A stretch of 52,500 nt of DNA from Oceanirhabdus sp. W0125-5 (GCF_027938815.1 NZ_CP115913.1:372501-425000); one strand, 5' to 3'; shown: positions 41,058-50,930, numbered from the stretch's first letter. A program made the numbers and translations. The notes: generated from the letters alone by a model not told the origin.

Positions 41058-42338
41058 TTATTTTATATATTCTCTTCCACCCATATACATGATTAATTCA
41101 TCAGGAATAGCTACTGTTCCATCTTTTCTTTGATAATTTTCAAGCAATGCAGCAACAGTTCTACCTATTGCTAAACCTGATCCATTTAATGTATGAACAA
41201 ACTTTGGTTTAGAATTTGATTCTTCTCTGTATCTAATATTTGCTCTTCTTGCTTGGAAATCTTCAAAATTACTGCAGCTTGATATTTCTACGTATTTATT
41301 GTAACTTGGCATCCATACTTCTATATCGTATTTAAATGCAGCTGTAAAGCCTAAATCCCCTTTACAAATCTTAACTACTCTATAAGGTAATCCTAACCCT
41401 TGAAGCACTGATTCTGCATCTTGCACAAGCTTCTCTAGCTCATTATAAGACTCTTCTGGTTTAACGAATTTAACTAACTCAACTTTATTAAACTGATGTT
41501 GTCTAATTAAACCCCTAGTATCTCTTCCTGCTGATCCAGCTTCTGATCTAAAGCATGCACTATATGCTGCATACTTAACTGGAAGTTCTTCACCCTCCAT
41601 GATTTCATCTCTATGCATATTTGTAACAGGTACCTCTGCTGTAGGAATTAAGAAATAATCATCTTCTTTTATTTTAAAGGCATCTTCTTCAAATTTAGGC
41701 AATTGTCCTGTTCCAGTCATACTAGTTCTGTTAACCATGTATGGAGGTAATACTTCTCTATATCCATTTTTCTCTGTATGAGTGTTTAGGAAATAGTTTA
41801 TTACAGATCTCTCAAGTCTAGCTCCTAATCCCTTATATACTGTAAATCTTGATCCAGTAACCTTTCCACCTCTTTCAAAATCAAGTATGTCTAAATCCGT
41901 ACCTATATCCCAGTGCGCTTTAATATCAAAATCAAACTTTCTAGGCTCTCCCCATACTCTTATTTCAACATTATCATCATCAGTATCTCCATCTGGTACA
42001 TTTTCATTAGGAACATTAGGTATTCTTAACATAAGATATTCAATCTTTTGATTAATTTCACCTAACTCAACATCATAATCTTTTATTTTCTGAGATAAAT
42101 CCTTCATAGAACTCATTAGTTCTTGAGTATCTTCCCCAGCTTTCTTCATCTTAGGTACCATCTTTGATTTTTCATTTCTTTCTTTCTTCATTTCTTCTAC
42201 TGTAACAAGAATTTCTCTTCTTTTTCTGTCAAGTTCAATAATTTCATCTATAACTGATACATCAAAACTCTCTCCTCTACCAGCCATAGCTTTCTTTATT
42301 TCTTCTGCTTCATTTCTTATTCTTTTTAAATCTAACAT
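41058..42338 (-). CDS. serS: Seryl-tRNA synthetase
   Basis: 426 residues, normal length. N-terminal coiled-coil arm (about 25-105) for the tRNA-Ser variable arm; class II core with motif 2 [21 protein letters not shown] (R-rich) and motif 3 [29 protein letters not shown]. Controlled by the T-box upstream. Its substrates include the nine tRNA-Ser genes in this window. Confidence 0.98.
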   Translation of the reverse strand: MLDLKRIRNEAEEIKKAMAGRGESFDVSVIDEIIELDRKRREILVTVEEMKKERNEKSKMVPKMKKAGEDTQELMSSMKDLSQKIKDYDVELGEINQKIEYLMLRIPNVPNENVPDGDTDDDNVEIRVWGEPRKFDFDIKAHWDIGTDLDILDFERGGKVTGSRFTVYKGLGARLERSVINYFLNTHTEKNGYREVLPPYMVNRTSMTGTGQLPKFEEDAFKIKEDDYFLIPTAEVPVTNMHRDEIMEGEELPVKYAAYSACFRSEAGSAGRDTRGLIRQHQFNKVELVKFVKPEESYNELEKLVQDAESVLQGLGLPYRVVKICKGDLGFTAAFKYDIEVWMPSYNKYVEISSCSNFEDFQARRANIRYREESNSKPKFVHTLNGSGLAIGRTVAALLENYQRKDGTVAIPDELIMYMGGREYIK

Positions 42339-42378
42339 TTTTTATCCTCCTAGCTATATAATCATTTTTTTGGACAAC

Positions 42379-42590
42379 AAAAAAAGTCCCACGTCCCCCT
42401 TGTAAAGGGACGAAAGACTCCGCGTTACCACCCTAATTGGTTGTTTTACCAACCCACTCTATAAATAACGACATTATGCCGTACTGCTCATCACAGTCCC
42501 TCAGAGGTGGATTCTTCTTATCTATTGCATCAGTTTTCACCAACCACTGACTCTCTAAAGCACTAAATAAAAATACTTGCCTCTTCACAG
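42379..42590 (-). promoter_or_regulatory. T-box riboswitch leader of serS, probable UCC specifier
   Basis: Contains the T-box sequence AGGGTGGTAACGCGG (about 42423-42437), AGAGAG and GGTTGGTG of Stem I, and a terminator GTCCC-TTT...AAGGGGGAC GTGGGAC-TTTTTTT ending near 42379. GAATCCACC places a UCC specifier at 42509-42511, fitting uncharged tRNA-Ser(GGA). Senses serine starvation and lets serS be read through. Confidence 0.93.
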
Positions 42591-42663
42591 GTTTTAAAAA
42601 TTATATGTTTTCTAATGTTTCTTTAGCTATTATTTTACATCTTAATTTTTTTCTAGTCAATAA

Positions 42664-42894
42664 CTATTCTAATATATTTTTTGTACTGACAATATCAAAG
42701 CCAGTATTTAATATATTTTTACATAGAACATCACCAACTTCTATTGGTGGTCCAACTCTTAATATACTTAAGGCTTTTGAACATTTTAACCATAACTCTT
42801 TATCCAGAGGCTTACTACTTTTTACTGGGACAACTGTTGCTATTTTTGACCCTTTCACCCTAACAACTGAAGTGAAATACTCTATTCCATTCAT
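42664..42894 (-). CDS. Short DUF1667-like protein
   Basis: About 76 residues: YFTSVVRVKG...VPVKSSKPLDKELWLKCSKALSILRVGPPIEVGDVLCKNILNTGFDIVSTKN matches the C-terminal two thirds of DUF1667. The cysteine-rich N-terminus (CxxCPxGC-like) that the family normally has is absent. GGAGG lies 6 bp before the ATG at 42894, so it is probably expressed; an upstream start at 42912 has no RBS. It follows the FAD oxidoreductase gene by 17 bp. Confidence 0.75.
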   Translation of the reverse strand: MNGIEYFTSVVRVKGSKIATVVPVKSSKPLDKELWLKCSKALSILRVGPPIEVGDVLCKNILNTGFDIVSTKNILE

Positions 42895-42911
42895 ATTAAT
42901 CCTCCATAACA

Positions 42912-44303
42912 TTACATCTCATCAAATTCTTTTATCCTGCTTAATATTATTCTAGAATTCTTTGACTCTTTAACTATCTCTGTTATCTTTTTATTAGTCT
43001 CTCTCGCCAATATATTTACAATTTTATTTAAGCATTGAGCTCCATAACAATTTCCAAAAGATGCACCAGTTCTTCTCTTTACACCTTCAACAGTTCTTGC
43101 ACCTAAAGGCCTCCTTATTGAATCAATAATTTCTCCCTCAGTTATGTAATTACACAAACATATCATTTTTCCATATCTTTTATCAGTCTTTATTATGGTT
43201 TCTCTTTCTTCATCTGTTAAATCACTAAATTTAAAATATTCTCTTCTCTTGTCTATAAACTCTTTTTTTAGCTTACAATTCAAATTACTTCTAACTGTTT
43301 CGCAAACTATTGTGGCAATTGCAGGTGTCATAGTTACGAGTCCATAATGCTTACCTCTTATTTTTATATATCCACTATCTATAGAACTATCATCAATCAA
43401 AATATCTTCTCTATAATACATTGATTCATAAAATGATTTAACATCCTTAAACTTAACACCTTCCATTAGTTTTGAAAATTTCTCTAAAAGTTCAAAGTTA
43501 TATATGTTACTTTTTGTCTTCATAGCTCCTATTGTCTTGTTGTTATTTGCTGGAACAATAAATGCTTTATCATTATTCTCATCTATGCTTAAAATAATAT
43601 TTGAATACTTTTTATCAAACTTACTATCAAATAAAAAGAATTTAAGTTCTTCTTTTGTAGGCTTAGTATTTTCACATTTATCTATTGTATAACTAAAATT
43701 ATTCAATGTATTAATAACCAGTTTACACTTAAACTTATTCTTGCTTGTTATAACCTTAAATCCTTGTGTACGTTTCTCTATATCTATTACCTCTTCCTCA
43801 AGCTTAAAATTAACATTGTTAACAAAAGCTATTTCAGCATATGCTAATGCAAGATCAAATGGACTAATAACTCCAGTCTTTTTTATATATAAAGCTTTAT
43901 TTATATCTTTTTTGAAGTTTGGTTCCATAGCATACACATATTCTTTATCTAGAAGTTTAACATCTTTAATTCCTCTATCTATAGCTCTATTATATATCTC
44001 TTGTATTCTCTTCTCTTCTTCGTCATTTCTAGCCACGTATAATGTACCAGTACGCTTAAATGGAACATTAAATTTTGAAACTAACACATCCAGCATATCA
44101 TTCCCCATGCTCTCTAGTTCACTTACTACCCCATTATTACTTTCCGCTCCACTATAAACAATAGATGTATTGATATGAGATATATCATGCGCTATATCAT
44201 AGTTTTTTTCTATAAGTGCAATATTTAAATTGTACTTTGACAATTCATATGCTATAGCACAACCTGTCAGTCCTCCACCTAATATAACTACATCATAATC
44301 CAT
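42912..44303 (-). CDS. FAD-dependent oxidoreductase (GlpA/LhgO-like) with BFD-type [2Fe-2S] domain
   Basis: 463 residues. N-terminal Rossmann GGGLTGCAIAYELSKYNLNIALIE, DAO-type oxidase domain (about 5-340), and C-terminal [2Fe-2S] site CLCN...CYGAQC (about 375-425). Resembles the anaerobic glycerol-3-phosphate dehydrogenase subunit. The usual Clostridial operon is this gene, a second NAD(P)/FAD oxidoreductase, DUF1667; here the middle gene is missing, so the substrate and electron partner are uncertain. RBS GGAGG. Confidence 0.85.
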   Translation of the reverse strand: MDYDVVILGGGLTGCAIAYELSKYNLNIALIEKNYDIAHDISHINTSIVYSGAESNNGVVSELESMGNDMLDVLVSKFNVPFKRTGTLYVARNDEEEKRIQEIYNRAIDRGIKDVKLLDKEYVYAMEPNFKKDINKALYIKKTGVISPFDLALAYAEIAFVNNVNFKLEEEVIDIEKRTQGFKVITSKNKFKCKLVINTLNNFSYTIDKCENTKPTKEELKFFLFDSKFDKKYSNIILSIDENNDKAFIVPANNNKTIGAMKTKSNIYNFELLEKFSKLMEGVKFKDVKSFYESMYYREDILIDDSSIDSGYIKIRGKHYGLVTMTPAIATIVCETVRSNLNCKLKKEFIDKRREYFKFSDLTDEERETIIKTDKRYGKMICLCNYITEGEIIDSIRRPLGARTVEGVKRRTGASFGNCYGAQCLNKIVNILARETNKKITEIVKESKNSRIILSRIKEFDEM

Positions 44304-44368
44304 AGATTTCCTCCACCATAAAAATTTTTTCCAATTTTAATTATATCATAAGTATACCCTTAAAAAAC

Positions 44369-44504
44369 AAATTGAGAATTGAAAATTGAAAATTGAGAAT
44401 TGAGAATGATGGATGATTTTCACTTTGGTGAAAATCTACATCTTATCGTTCTTTGGACAACATATGTTTACTCATTTTATCTTTGATAAAATATTGTATT
44501 TCAA
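44369..44504. repeat. Modular hairpin repeat, copy C (truncated)
   Basis: Same orientation as copy A: five AATTGARAATTGA-like iterations, GATGGAT, hairpin GATTTTCAC/GTGAAAAT, linker with CTTATCGTTCTTTGGAC, hairpin TTTTATC/GATAAAA, TATTGTATTTCAAT. The second half is replaced by the 16-bp hairpin at 44505-44540. Confidence 0.7.
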
Positions 44505-44540
44505 TAATAAACTCAGTGCGTTTCACGCACTGAGTTTATT
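44505..44540. terminator. Strong palindrome downstream of the UPF0182 gene
   Basis: Arms AATAAACTCAGTGCGT/ACGCACTGAGTTTATT with a three-base loop, 38 bp after the UPF0182 stop. Probably ends that operon, although the T run is short. Confidence 0.6.
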
Positions 44541-44578
44541 GACAAAGTTATAATTTAGTATTTCCACTTTATTTATAT

Positions 44579-47314
44579 CTACTTGTTCAGTTCTTCAATT
44601 ATACTACCTAATTGTTCTATTAATTCTCCATATCTAGCCCATTCACCATTTTTCATAGCCTCTTTTGATTCATTATAGATTCTATTAGCCTCTTTTATAA
44701 GTATTTGCTTATCTTCACTAAGCTCTTTAAACTTATCACTTTTATCATCATCATCTTTATCTGTTATTTCCTCTTTATCTTCCTTATCAGGGATAATAGC
44801 CTCTTCTTTCACATCAAAAAGTTTCTTTAATGCATCTTCTAGTGACTCACCTTTTACAATTCTATCTTTATATGAAACTATGATAAATTTAACTTGTGGT
44901 ATGCTCTTTCCGCCCATAGCTCTCAAATAAACAGGTTCTACATATAATAAAGAATCTTTTATTGGTAATATTAAAGTATCACCATATATGACTTCTGAAC
45001 CCTTAGCATCCAATAGTGTAAGCTCTTTTGATATAGTAACATCTTGATTAACTTTCTGATTAAATAATGTTGGACTATAAACAGTCTCTCTTACTGGGAA
45101 TTTTATAAGCTTTAATTGACCATAATTCTCCCCATCCATACGACCTGCTAACATTGCTACCATATTAGCACGATCCTTAACGTTAAAATAGTTAATAAGC
45201 GCCATTTCAACATTATTTTCACCAGGTATCTTGAGTACCATATATACAGGATCAGTTAAATTATCGTTCTCTTCAACTTTTTTATTATCCTTTGCTACTT
45301 CCCATGGATCTTCACCTTTTATAAATATTTCTGGATCTGTTACATGATACTTACCTAAAATATTACTTTGTAACTTGAATAAATCACTTGGGTATCTAAA
45401 GTGACTTCTTATACCATCAGGTATTTCTGTTTCAAACATTTCTGAGAATATTTTAGAGTATGTCATAGCAATAGGGTCATTCTTATCTACTACATAGAAC
45501 TTAACATGTCCACTATATGCATCTATAACTACTTTAATAGAGTTTCTAGCATAGTTTATTCCATTTATTTTTTCTGAAAAAGGATATCTACTTGATGTAG
45601 TATAAGCATCAATCATCCAATACAGTTGACCATTATCAATAAATAAATAAGGGTCTTTGTCATAACTAAGGAATGGAGCTATTTTAGTTACTCTTTTCAT
45701 TATATTTCTATTTATCATGATTTTACTGTCACTATTAATATCTTTTGATAATAAAAATTTAGGTTCTTTTTCTTTTAATGCAAAAATAAGCTTATTTAAT
45801 GTAGTCATTTCTATTCCTGCATCACCTTCATAATTAGCAGATACATTTTGATCTCCTAGTGGATAATCTAATTCATTTACATCTGTGTTAACTATTACAT
45901 ATTGATTTGTTTTCTCTCCAAAATATATTCGAGGATTTTCAAGGTTTATATTACTTTCATTTTTCTGTGGAATCTCATCCATCACAAATACTAGCTCTCT
46001 ATCCTCAGTTAATTCATTTACTTTGTTCATTACCACACCGTAGCCATGAGTGTATACTAAATGATTATTCTGCCACTTATTACTGGTTTCATCTTGTACA
46101 TTTACATCAATCTCTCTCGGTGCTAAGAAAACCTGATTATATTTCCCATTAATCATATATCTATCTACATCAACATCATTAAATGTATAATATTTCTTTA
46201 TATATTGAACTTCTTTATAGAACTCAAGAGTTGGTTGAAATGATGTAATCTTAATATTATTGATTATATCACTATTTTTTTGAATATCATCATATGTTAA
46301 TGTGTTTTGTATGTCAAAATTAACATTATCAATACTATCTAAATTATAAGCTTTTCTAGTATAATCAATATTATGTTCAATATATGGCTTTTCCAGCTTT
46401 ATTCCGTTTGATTCAACTACCAACTTTTGAACTATACCTGCTGTTATTCCTTCAAGAGGAACTAATGCAAATAGTACAATTACAGAAATAACTCCAAGCT
46501 TATATTTTTTCTTTATTATACTTATAAATACAATAATACTTACAATAATAGCAACTATAGCAGATACTAAATAGAACTTTTGTGTAACTTTAACATCTGT
46601 ATAACTTGCTCCAAAAACAGCCCCTCTATCTGAGTACACTAAATTTAATGATTTAATCCAAAAACCTAAAGCCATATTCAAAATAAATATCATGACGACA
46701 ATCGCTAATTGCTTTCCAGCAAATTTTGCAAACTCATTCTTGATTTCTTTAATATCAGTTGACTTCTTACTAGCCCAATCACTTGCATTAGAAATAAAGA
46801 ATACAGTTAAGGTTACCACTATTGTAAATATTAAAATTCCTGTTAAAGCATTATGTAGTGATTCAATCAATGGTAACTTAAACACAAAGAAAGATATATC
46901 CATATTATATAAAGGATCTTTAACATTAAACTGTGAAGCATTTATAAATTCAAGTAGTTTATACCAATAGTTTTTTGCAAAGGAATAGGAAAATAGTAAT
47001 GATAATCCTATATTTGAAAAAAAGAAAATCCTTTTCTCAATCTTATTCTTTTTTACATCCACTTCTCTAATAAATTTAACTCTGTTCATACTGTTCTTTA
47101 TGCTTTTATAATAAATCCATATAATAATATAAAAAACAATAAACATTGGAATCATTATCTGTAATATTGAAAACAACCTTTTAAAAAATACTGATAAATA
47201 CCCGATATTATCAAACCATATTATATCTATAGCAATATTAGTAAATCCACTCATAAACAATAATACGAGTACAATAGCCCCTATAAAAACACTCAATCCA
47301 ACCTTCTTTTTCAT
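44579..47314 (-). CDS. UPF0182 family integral membrane protein
   Basis: 911 residues. About seven membrane segments in the first 290 residues, starting MKKKVGLSVFIGAIVLVLLFMSGF, then a large extracytoplasmic domain (about 300-830) with family segments such as RDWWDxx-like, FFGEKTNQYVIVNT (here IYFGEKTNQYVIVNT), GAPFLSYDKDPY-like APFLSYDKDPYLFID, and an acidic coiled tail (850-911). Function unknown across bacteria. RBS TAGGAGGG. It is last in the HD-NiaR-DUF362 operon, 18 bp after DUF362. Confidence 0.93.
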   Translation of the reverse strand: MKKKVGLSVFIGAIVLVLLFMSGFTNIAIDIIWFDNIGYLSVFFKRLFSILQIMIPMFIVFYIIIWIYYKSIKNSMNRVKFIREVDVKKNKIEKRIFFFSNIGLSLLFSYSFAKNYWYKLLEFINASQFNVKDPLYNMDISFFVFKLPLIESLHNALTGILIFTIVVTLTVFFISNASDWASKKSTDIKEIKNEFAKFAGKQLAIVVMIFILNMALGFWIKSLNLVYSDRGAVFGASYTDVKVTQKFYLVSAIVAIIVSIIVFISIIKKKYKLGVISVIVLFALVPLEGITAGIVQKLVVESNGIKLEKPYIEHNIDYTRKAYNLDSIDNVNFDIQNTLTYDDIQKNSDIINNIKITSFQPTLEFYKEVQYIKKYYTFNDVDVDRYMINGKYNQVFLAPREIDVNVQDETSNKWQNNHLVYTHGYGVVMNKVNELTEDRELVFVMDEIPQKNESNINLENPRIYFGEKTNQYVIVNTDVNELDYPLGDQNVSANYEGDAGIEMTTLNKLIFALKEKEPKFLLSKDINSDSKIMINRNIMKRVTKIAPFLSYDKDPYLFIDNGQLYWMIDAYTTSSRYPFSEKINGINYARNSIKVVIDAYSGHVKFYVVDKNDPIAMTYSKIFSEMFETEIPDGIRSHFRYPSDLFKLQSNILGKYHVTDPEIFIKGEDPWEVAKDNKKVEENDNLTDPVYMVLKIPGENNVEMALINYFNVKDRANMVAMLAGRMDGENYGQLKLIKFPVRETVYSPTLFNQKVNQDVTISKELTLLDAKGSEVIYGDTLILPIKDSLLYVEPVYLRAMGGKSIPQVKFIIVSYKDRIVKGESLEDALKKLFDVKEEAIIPDKEDKEEITDKDDDDKSDKFKELSEDKQILIKEANRIYNESKEAMKNGEWARYGELIEQLGSIIEELNK

Positions 47315-47332
47315 TATATCCCTCCTAATTAA

Positions 47333-48499
47333 TTATTTATCTCCCCCATTAAGTAATCTTCCCAAAGTTGTTTTTCTTGTCTCAATTGCTCCTACAGGAC
47401 ACAATTCTTGGCAGCAAAAGCACCTTATACATTGTTTCATGTCCCATACAGGCCATACCTCATTTTTGTTATTTTTTTTCATCAATACAGCTTTTGGTGT
47501 CTCAGGACACACATCAACACACCTCTTACACTTAATACATTTTTCTTTTATTAAGCTAGGATATGGTGCTATCATACCTCTTAAAAAATTTGTTACTGAT
47601 GGATTTATGAAGTAAAAATTTCCGCCTTTTCTACATAGCTCAAAATCATCAACACTCATTGATTCTAAATCTTCTCCAAGTACTTTGATATCTTCAATAA
47701 GTACAGGTCCCCATTTTGAATCATGAACTTCTTTAAGTATTGGTGTCTCTAAAGGATCTTTATATCCCATTAAATACGCTGCAATAGAATCTACTGCACT
47801 TAAACTTTTCCCCATTATAATTGAATTCATATTGTATGGCTCACCATTTTTAGGTCCATTTCCTTGCATTGCAACAATACCATCCATAATAGCATAATCT
47901 GTTCCTAACACAGAATTTAAGTCCAAAAGCATCTTTGAAAAATTATTTGCTTCAGGCATCCTTGTGTGCCAACTAGCTTTTTTTGTCCCTACAATACATC
48001 CAAATTGATTTTTAATGGCTCCAGTAAAATAAGCCATAGCATGAGTTTTCATTTTAGGTAACGTGATTAAAACATCCGATTCATATGCCTCTTTAGATAC
48101 ATTCCATGAAGTACATCTAATAGCTTTCTCTAATGTAACATGCACTTCTTCTTTAAAAGGAACAAATTCTACTCCATATTTATTGGCAACATTAATTAAC
48201 CCACATTTTTCAGCAGCTCTTCTACTATCTCCAAATCCAGGAGAGTCCCCAAATTTAATATTGCTACTATAATCTTTCAGTACTCTAATAACACCCTCAA
48301 AGAATACATCATTAGTAACTACAGGTGAACCAACTCGTTCTATACTCAATAAATTCGGCTTCAACATGATACTACTATTTTGAGGTATTATGCTTCTAAT
48401 GTATTCTTCTCCTCCTAAAAGTTCAAATCCATATCTAATTTTTGATTCAATCTTTTTTGCATCATAGCTATCACATTTTAAAAGTGATACTCTGTTCAT
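47333..48499 (-). CDS. DUF362 protein with two [4Fe-4S] clusters
   Basis: 388 residues. DUF362 domain (about 35-290, MLKPNLLSIERVGSPVVTN, GDSPGFGDS, LPKMKTHAMAYFTGAIKNQFG), then a ferredoxin domain with CIKCKRCVDVCP and CIRCFCCQELCP (about 325-375). Likely a redox protein of unknown substrate. Directly after niaR (8 bp) and before UPF0182. Confidence 0.9.
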   Translation of the reverse strand: MNRVSLLKCDSYDAKKIESKIRYGFELLGGEEYIRSIIPQNSSIMLKPNLLSIERVGSPVVTNDVFFEGVIRVLKDYSSNIKFGDSPGFGDSRRAAEKCGLINVANKYGVEFVPFKEEVHVTLEKAIRCTSWNVSKEAYESDVLITLPKMKTHAMAYFTGAIKNQFGCIVGTKKASWHTRMPEANNFSKMLLDLNSVLGTDYAIMDGIVAMQGNGPKNGEPYNMNSIIMGKSLSAVDSIAAYLMGYKDPLETPILKEVHDSKWGPVLIEDIKVLGEDLESMSVDDFELCRKGGNFYFINPSVTNFLRGMIAPYPSLIKEKCIKCKRCVDVCPETPKAVLMKKNNKNEVWPVWDMKQCIRCFCCQELCPVGAIETRKTTLGRLLNGGDK

Positions 48500-48507
48500 C
48501 TTATCAC

Positions 48508-49032
48508 CTACTCACTTTCATTCAGCAAATATCCCTTTGCTTTTAATTCCTCTAGTATCATATCTATTGTATCTATACTATCTGCCATAATAGTATGTAA
48601 ATGAATTCCTTTTGTTAATGCTGATAAGGGTAAAGCTTCTTCACTTTTTAACTTATCAATAAGCATTTCAATGTCATATAGATTCTTTAGCATGAGAATT
48701 GCTGTAATTTCCCCATATACAGGATGTTCTACCGTAACATCCTTTACTATCCCTCCATATTTAATAATAGTTTTAAGTTCATCATATATTTTATCTTTAG
48801 AATGATATACGGCAATAAGCTTTGAAACACCTTGAGAATCATCTTCTACAGGTATTGTATAACCATTAGGAGTGGATATAATGCTATTTCCTATAGCTCT
48901 TAATATTGCTATGTCCTTCACAATTACTTGCCTTGTAACCCCATAACTTTCTGCTAAATGCTGTCCTTTTATTGGTTCATCACTTTCTATAAGCTTTTTT
49001 AATATTTGCTCCCTTCTTTCAATAGATTTCAC
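48508..49032 (-). CDS. niaR: NiaR-like transcriptional repressor (3H domain)
   Basis: 174 residues: N-terminal HTH_11 (REQILKKLIESDEPIKGQHLAESYGVTRQVIVKDI), then 3H domain with conserved histidines VEHPVYGE, KGIHLHTI. NiaR represses niacin/NAD genes on binding nicotinate. No niacin gene is in its operon here. Start GTG at 49032, RBS AAGGAGGAG. Confidence 0.9.
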   Translation of the reverse strand: MKSIERREQILKKLIESDEPIKGQHLAESYGVTRQVIVKDIAILRAIGNSIISTPNGYTIPVEDDSQGVSKLIAVYHSKDKIYDELKTIIKYGGIVKDVTVEHPVYGEITAILMLKNLYDIEMLIDKLKSEEALPLSALTKGIHLHTIMADSIDTIDMILEELKAKGYLLNESE

Positions 49033-49047
49033 TGTCTAACTCCTCCT

Positions 49048-49554
49048 TTATGTTTGTGAATCAACCTGTTTAAGTAATTGAATTTCTTCTTTATTTGCCG
49101 CTTCAACGTTATCACAATGATGAAATTTTATTATATTGAGAAATTCTTCTGAATATTCTTTGTTTAATAAAATATTATATCCAACTTCTGCATGATTATA
49201 GTAAATATTAATTTTTTTACTCTTACTCTTCTTTAATTTATTTCTAAAAAATTTATCTAATATAACTATTATACTTTTCTCAATAATATTCATGGCACAT
49301 TCAATCTTACCTATATCATGCAATAACGCAGCTTTGATAAGCCTATCTCTATCAATGTTATCCTTATAGCCTTGATTTATTAACTTATCACTTATTTTTT
49401 TAGCTACAGTATAAGCATGTATTTTTTCATAACTAGTTAATTTATTAAAAAGATCTAATTCATAGCTATCTAAATATTTCTTTATAAATTTATACTCATC
49501 ATTCCCAACTCTTTGAAATACACCTCTAAAAAATTGTTTTATCCTTATTATCAT
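49048..49554 (-). CDS. HD-domain phosphohydrolase-like protein
   Basis: 168 residues: KAALLHDIGKIE holds the HD metal motif, NHAEVGYNILL and KFHHCDN supply further metal histidines. HDIG-type; substrate unknown (nucleotides or cyclic dinucleotides are typical). Weak RBS GGGAG. First gene of the HD-niaR-DUF362-UPF0182 operon; 15 bp before niaR. Confidence 0.85.
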   Translation of the reverse strand: MIIRIKQFFRGVFQRVGNDEYKFIKKYLDSYELDLFNKLTSYEKIHAYTVAKKISDKLINQGYKDNIDRDRLIKAALLHDIGKIECAMNIIEKSIIVILDKFFRNKLKKSKSKKINIYYNHAEVGYNILLNKEYSEEFLNIIKFHHCDNVEAANKEEIQLLKQVDSQT

Positions 49555-49724
49555 TAAAGTATAATACTCCCAAATTTATTTTTAATTATATTATATCACT
49601 GTTATCTATAGAGATTCTAGTTAACAAGTTAATTTATTCAAATAGAAAAAGTAATGTAAAAAAATGTATAAATATTTTCTAAAAACTAATCAATAATATC
49701 TATTTACTTTATTATCTTGGTAAG

Positions 49725-49860
49725 TGAACTCTCCCTCCACTTACTCACGCTGAAGTGGGGGCTTCTTGGTATATCCAAGAACTTTTCCTGCTTCACAGAT
49801 TTCGCAATCTACTTTCTCCACAGGCAATCCCCGTAAGACCTACGGTTCTTATTTTTTTAG
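49725..49860 (-). ncRNA. Right-end / omega-RNA-like region of the tnpB element
   Basis: Downstream of and overlapping the tnpB 3' end on the same strand: CCGTAGGTCTTACGG hairpin, CTTGGATATACCAAG hairpin, and a terminal AAGCCCCCACTTCAGC...AAGTGGAGGG stem, ending GTTCAC. This is the position and shape of TnpB guide RNAs; the guide would be the flanking TTACCAAGATAATAAAG. Confidence 0.5.
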
Positions 49861-50742
49861 GCTATCTCTAATAACCCTTGCTTCAAGATATTCCTACTGG
49901 CATTTATATCCCTATCATGAATGCTATCGCATTTAGGACTCTTCAAGAATTATAACTTGATTATCGCTTATAATTCTTTTAGATAACTTATGGATGAAGT
50001 CTAATCTTTGATTAGATATACGTTCATGTAGTCTAGCAACCTTTATTCTTTGATTATTCCAATTGTTACTGCCTTTTTCTTTACTACTTAATTTTCTTTG
50101 TTCCTTTGCCAATTTATCTAATGACTTTTTTAGATACTTAGGATTTTGAATCTTTTCACCATTTGATAATATTGCAAAATGACATAACCCTAGATCTATA
50201 CCAACATTCCCCGATACTTTTTTTAATGGCTCTATCTTTGTTTCAACACATATAGATACAAAATATTTACCACTTGATGTTTTAGAAACAGTAGCATTTT
50301 TTACTCTACCTTCAACATATCTATGAATTTTTGCATTAACATATTTCAATTTAGACAGTTTTATTTTATCTTTTTTTATTTCAATATTGTTATTCACAAA
50401 ATTACTTGTATATGTTTTATAGTTGTCTCTTTTACTTTTGAATTTTGGTCTGTCTGCTCTACCTTCAAAGAAATTTTTGAATGCAGCATCAAGATTTCTT
50501 AGTGACATCTGCAGTGATGTACTATCAATTTCTTTAAGCCATACAAATTTTTTTTTCATATTTGGTAATTGATTTTGTTGTTCTGTATATTTAATACATC
50601 TTTTTTCAGCTTTATATATTTCATTCCTTTGGTTTAAGAAATGATTATATACATATCTTGAACAACCAAAGGATTTTTCAATAATCTCTATTTGATTTTC
50701 ATTTGGATATATTCTGAATTTATACGCTTTGTTGATTTTCAT
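49857..50742 (-). pseudogene. tnpB: TnpB (IS605 OrfB) with internal deletion and frameshift
   Basis: RNA-guided nuclease relic. The N-terminus MKINKAYKFRIYPNENQIEII and the RuvC-I motif GIDLGL (D about 183) are intact; reading stops at VIILEES just after the RuvC-II Glu. After a frame change the DNA encodes KCDSIHDRDINASRNILKQG-like C-terminus, containing the RuvC-III HDRD, ending at 49857. Most of the insert and the first half of the zinc finger are lost. Start ATG 50742 with AAAGGTG. Confidence 0.85.
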
Positions 50743-50900
50743 TACTTTCAACACCTTTACTTTTCATTGCAATCATAACGAATCATAAGAACATTTATTC
50801 TTATTATTTCACATTTATGATTTTTTATCCATGTAAAAGTATTAAGATTACGCATTCATCTCCCACTTATAGAAGATGAGAGACTTCTGCTAGTTACGTT

Positions 50901-50930
50901 AAAAACCTTTCATACGCGATGAAAGGTTTG
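50901..50930 (-). terminator. Hairpin between rRNA operon and IS element
   Basis: AAACCTTTCAT/ATGAAAGGTTT with TTTTT on the minus-strand side; second terminator for the rRNA/tRNA transcript. Confidence 0.65.

Larger units (their letters stand above)
49725..50905 (-). mobile_element. Decayed IS200/IS605-family (IS1341-like) insertion
   Basis: About 1.2 kb with a left-end hairpin TCTCCCACTT/AAGATGAGAGA (50857-50883), a broken tnpB, and a right-end structure ending GAGAGTTCAC at 49724-49733. No tnpA is visible. Flanked by the HD gene and the rRNA operon. Outer left boundary is uncertain. Confidence 0.75.
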
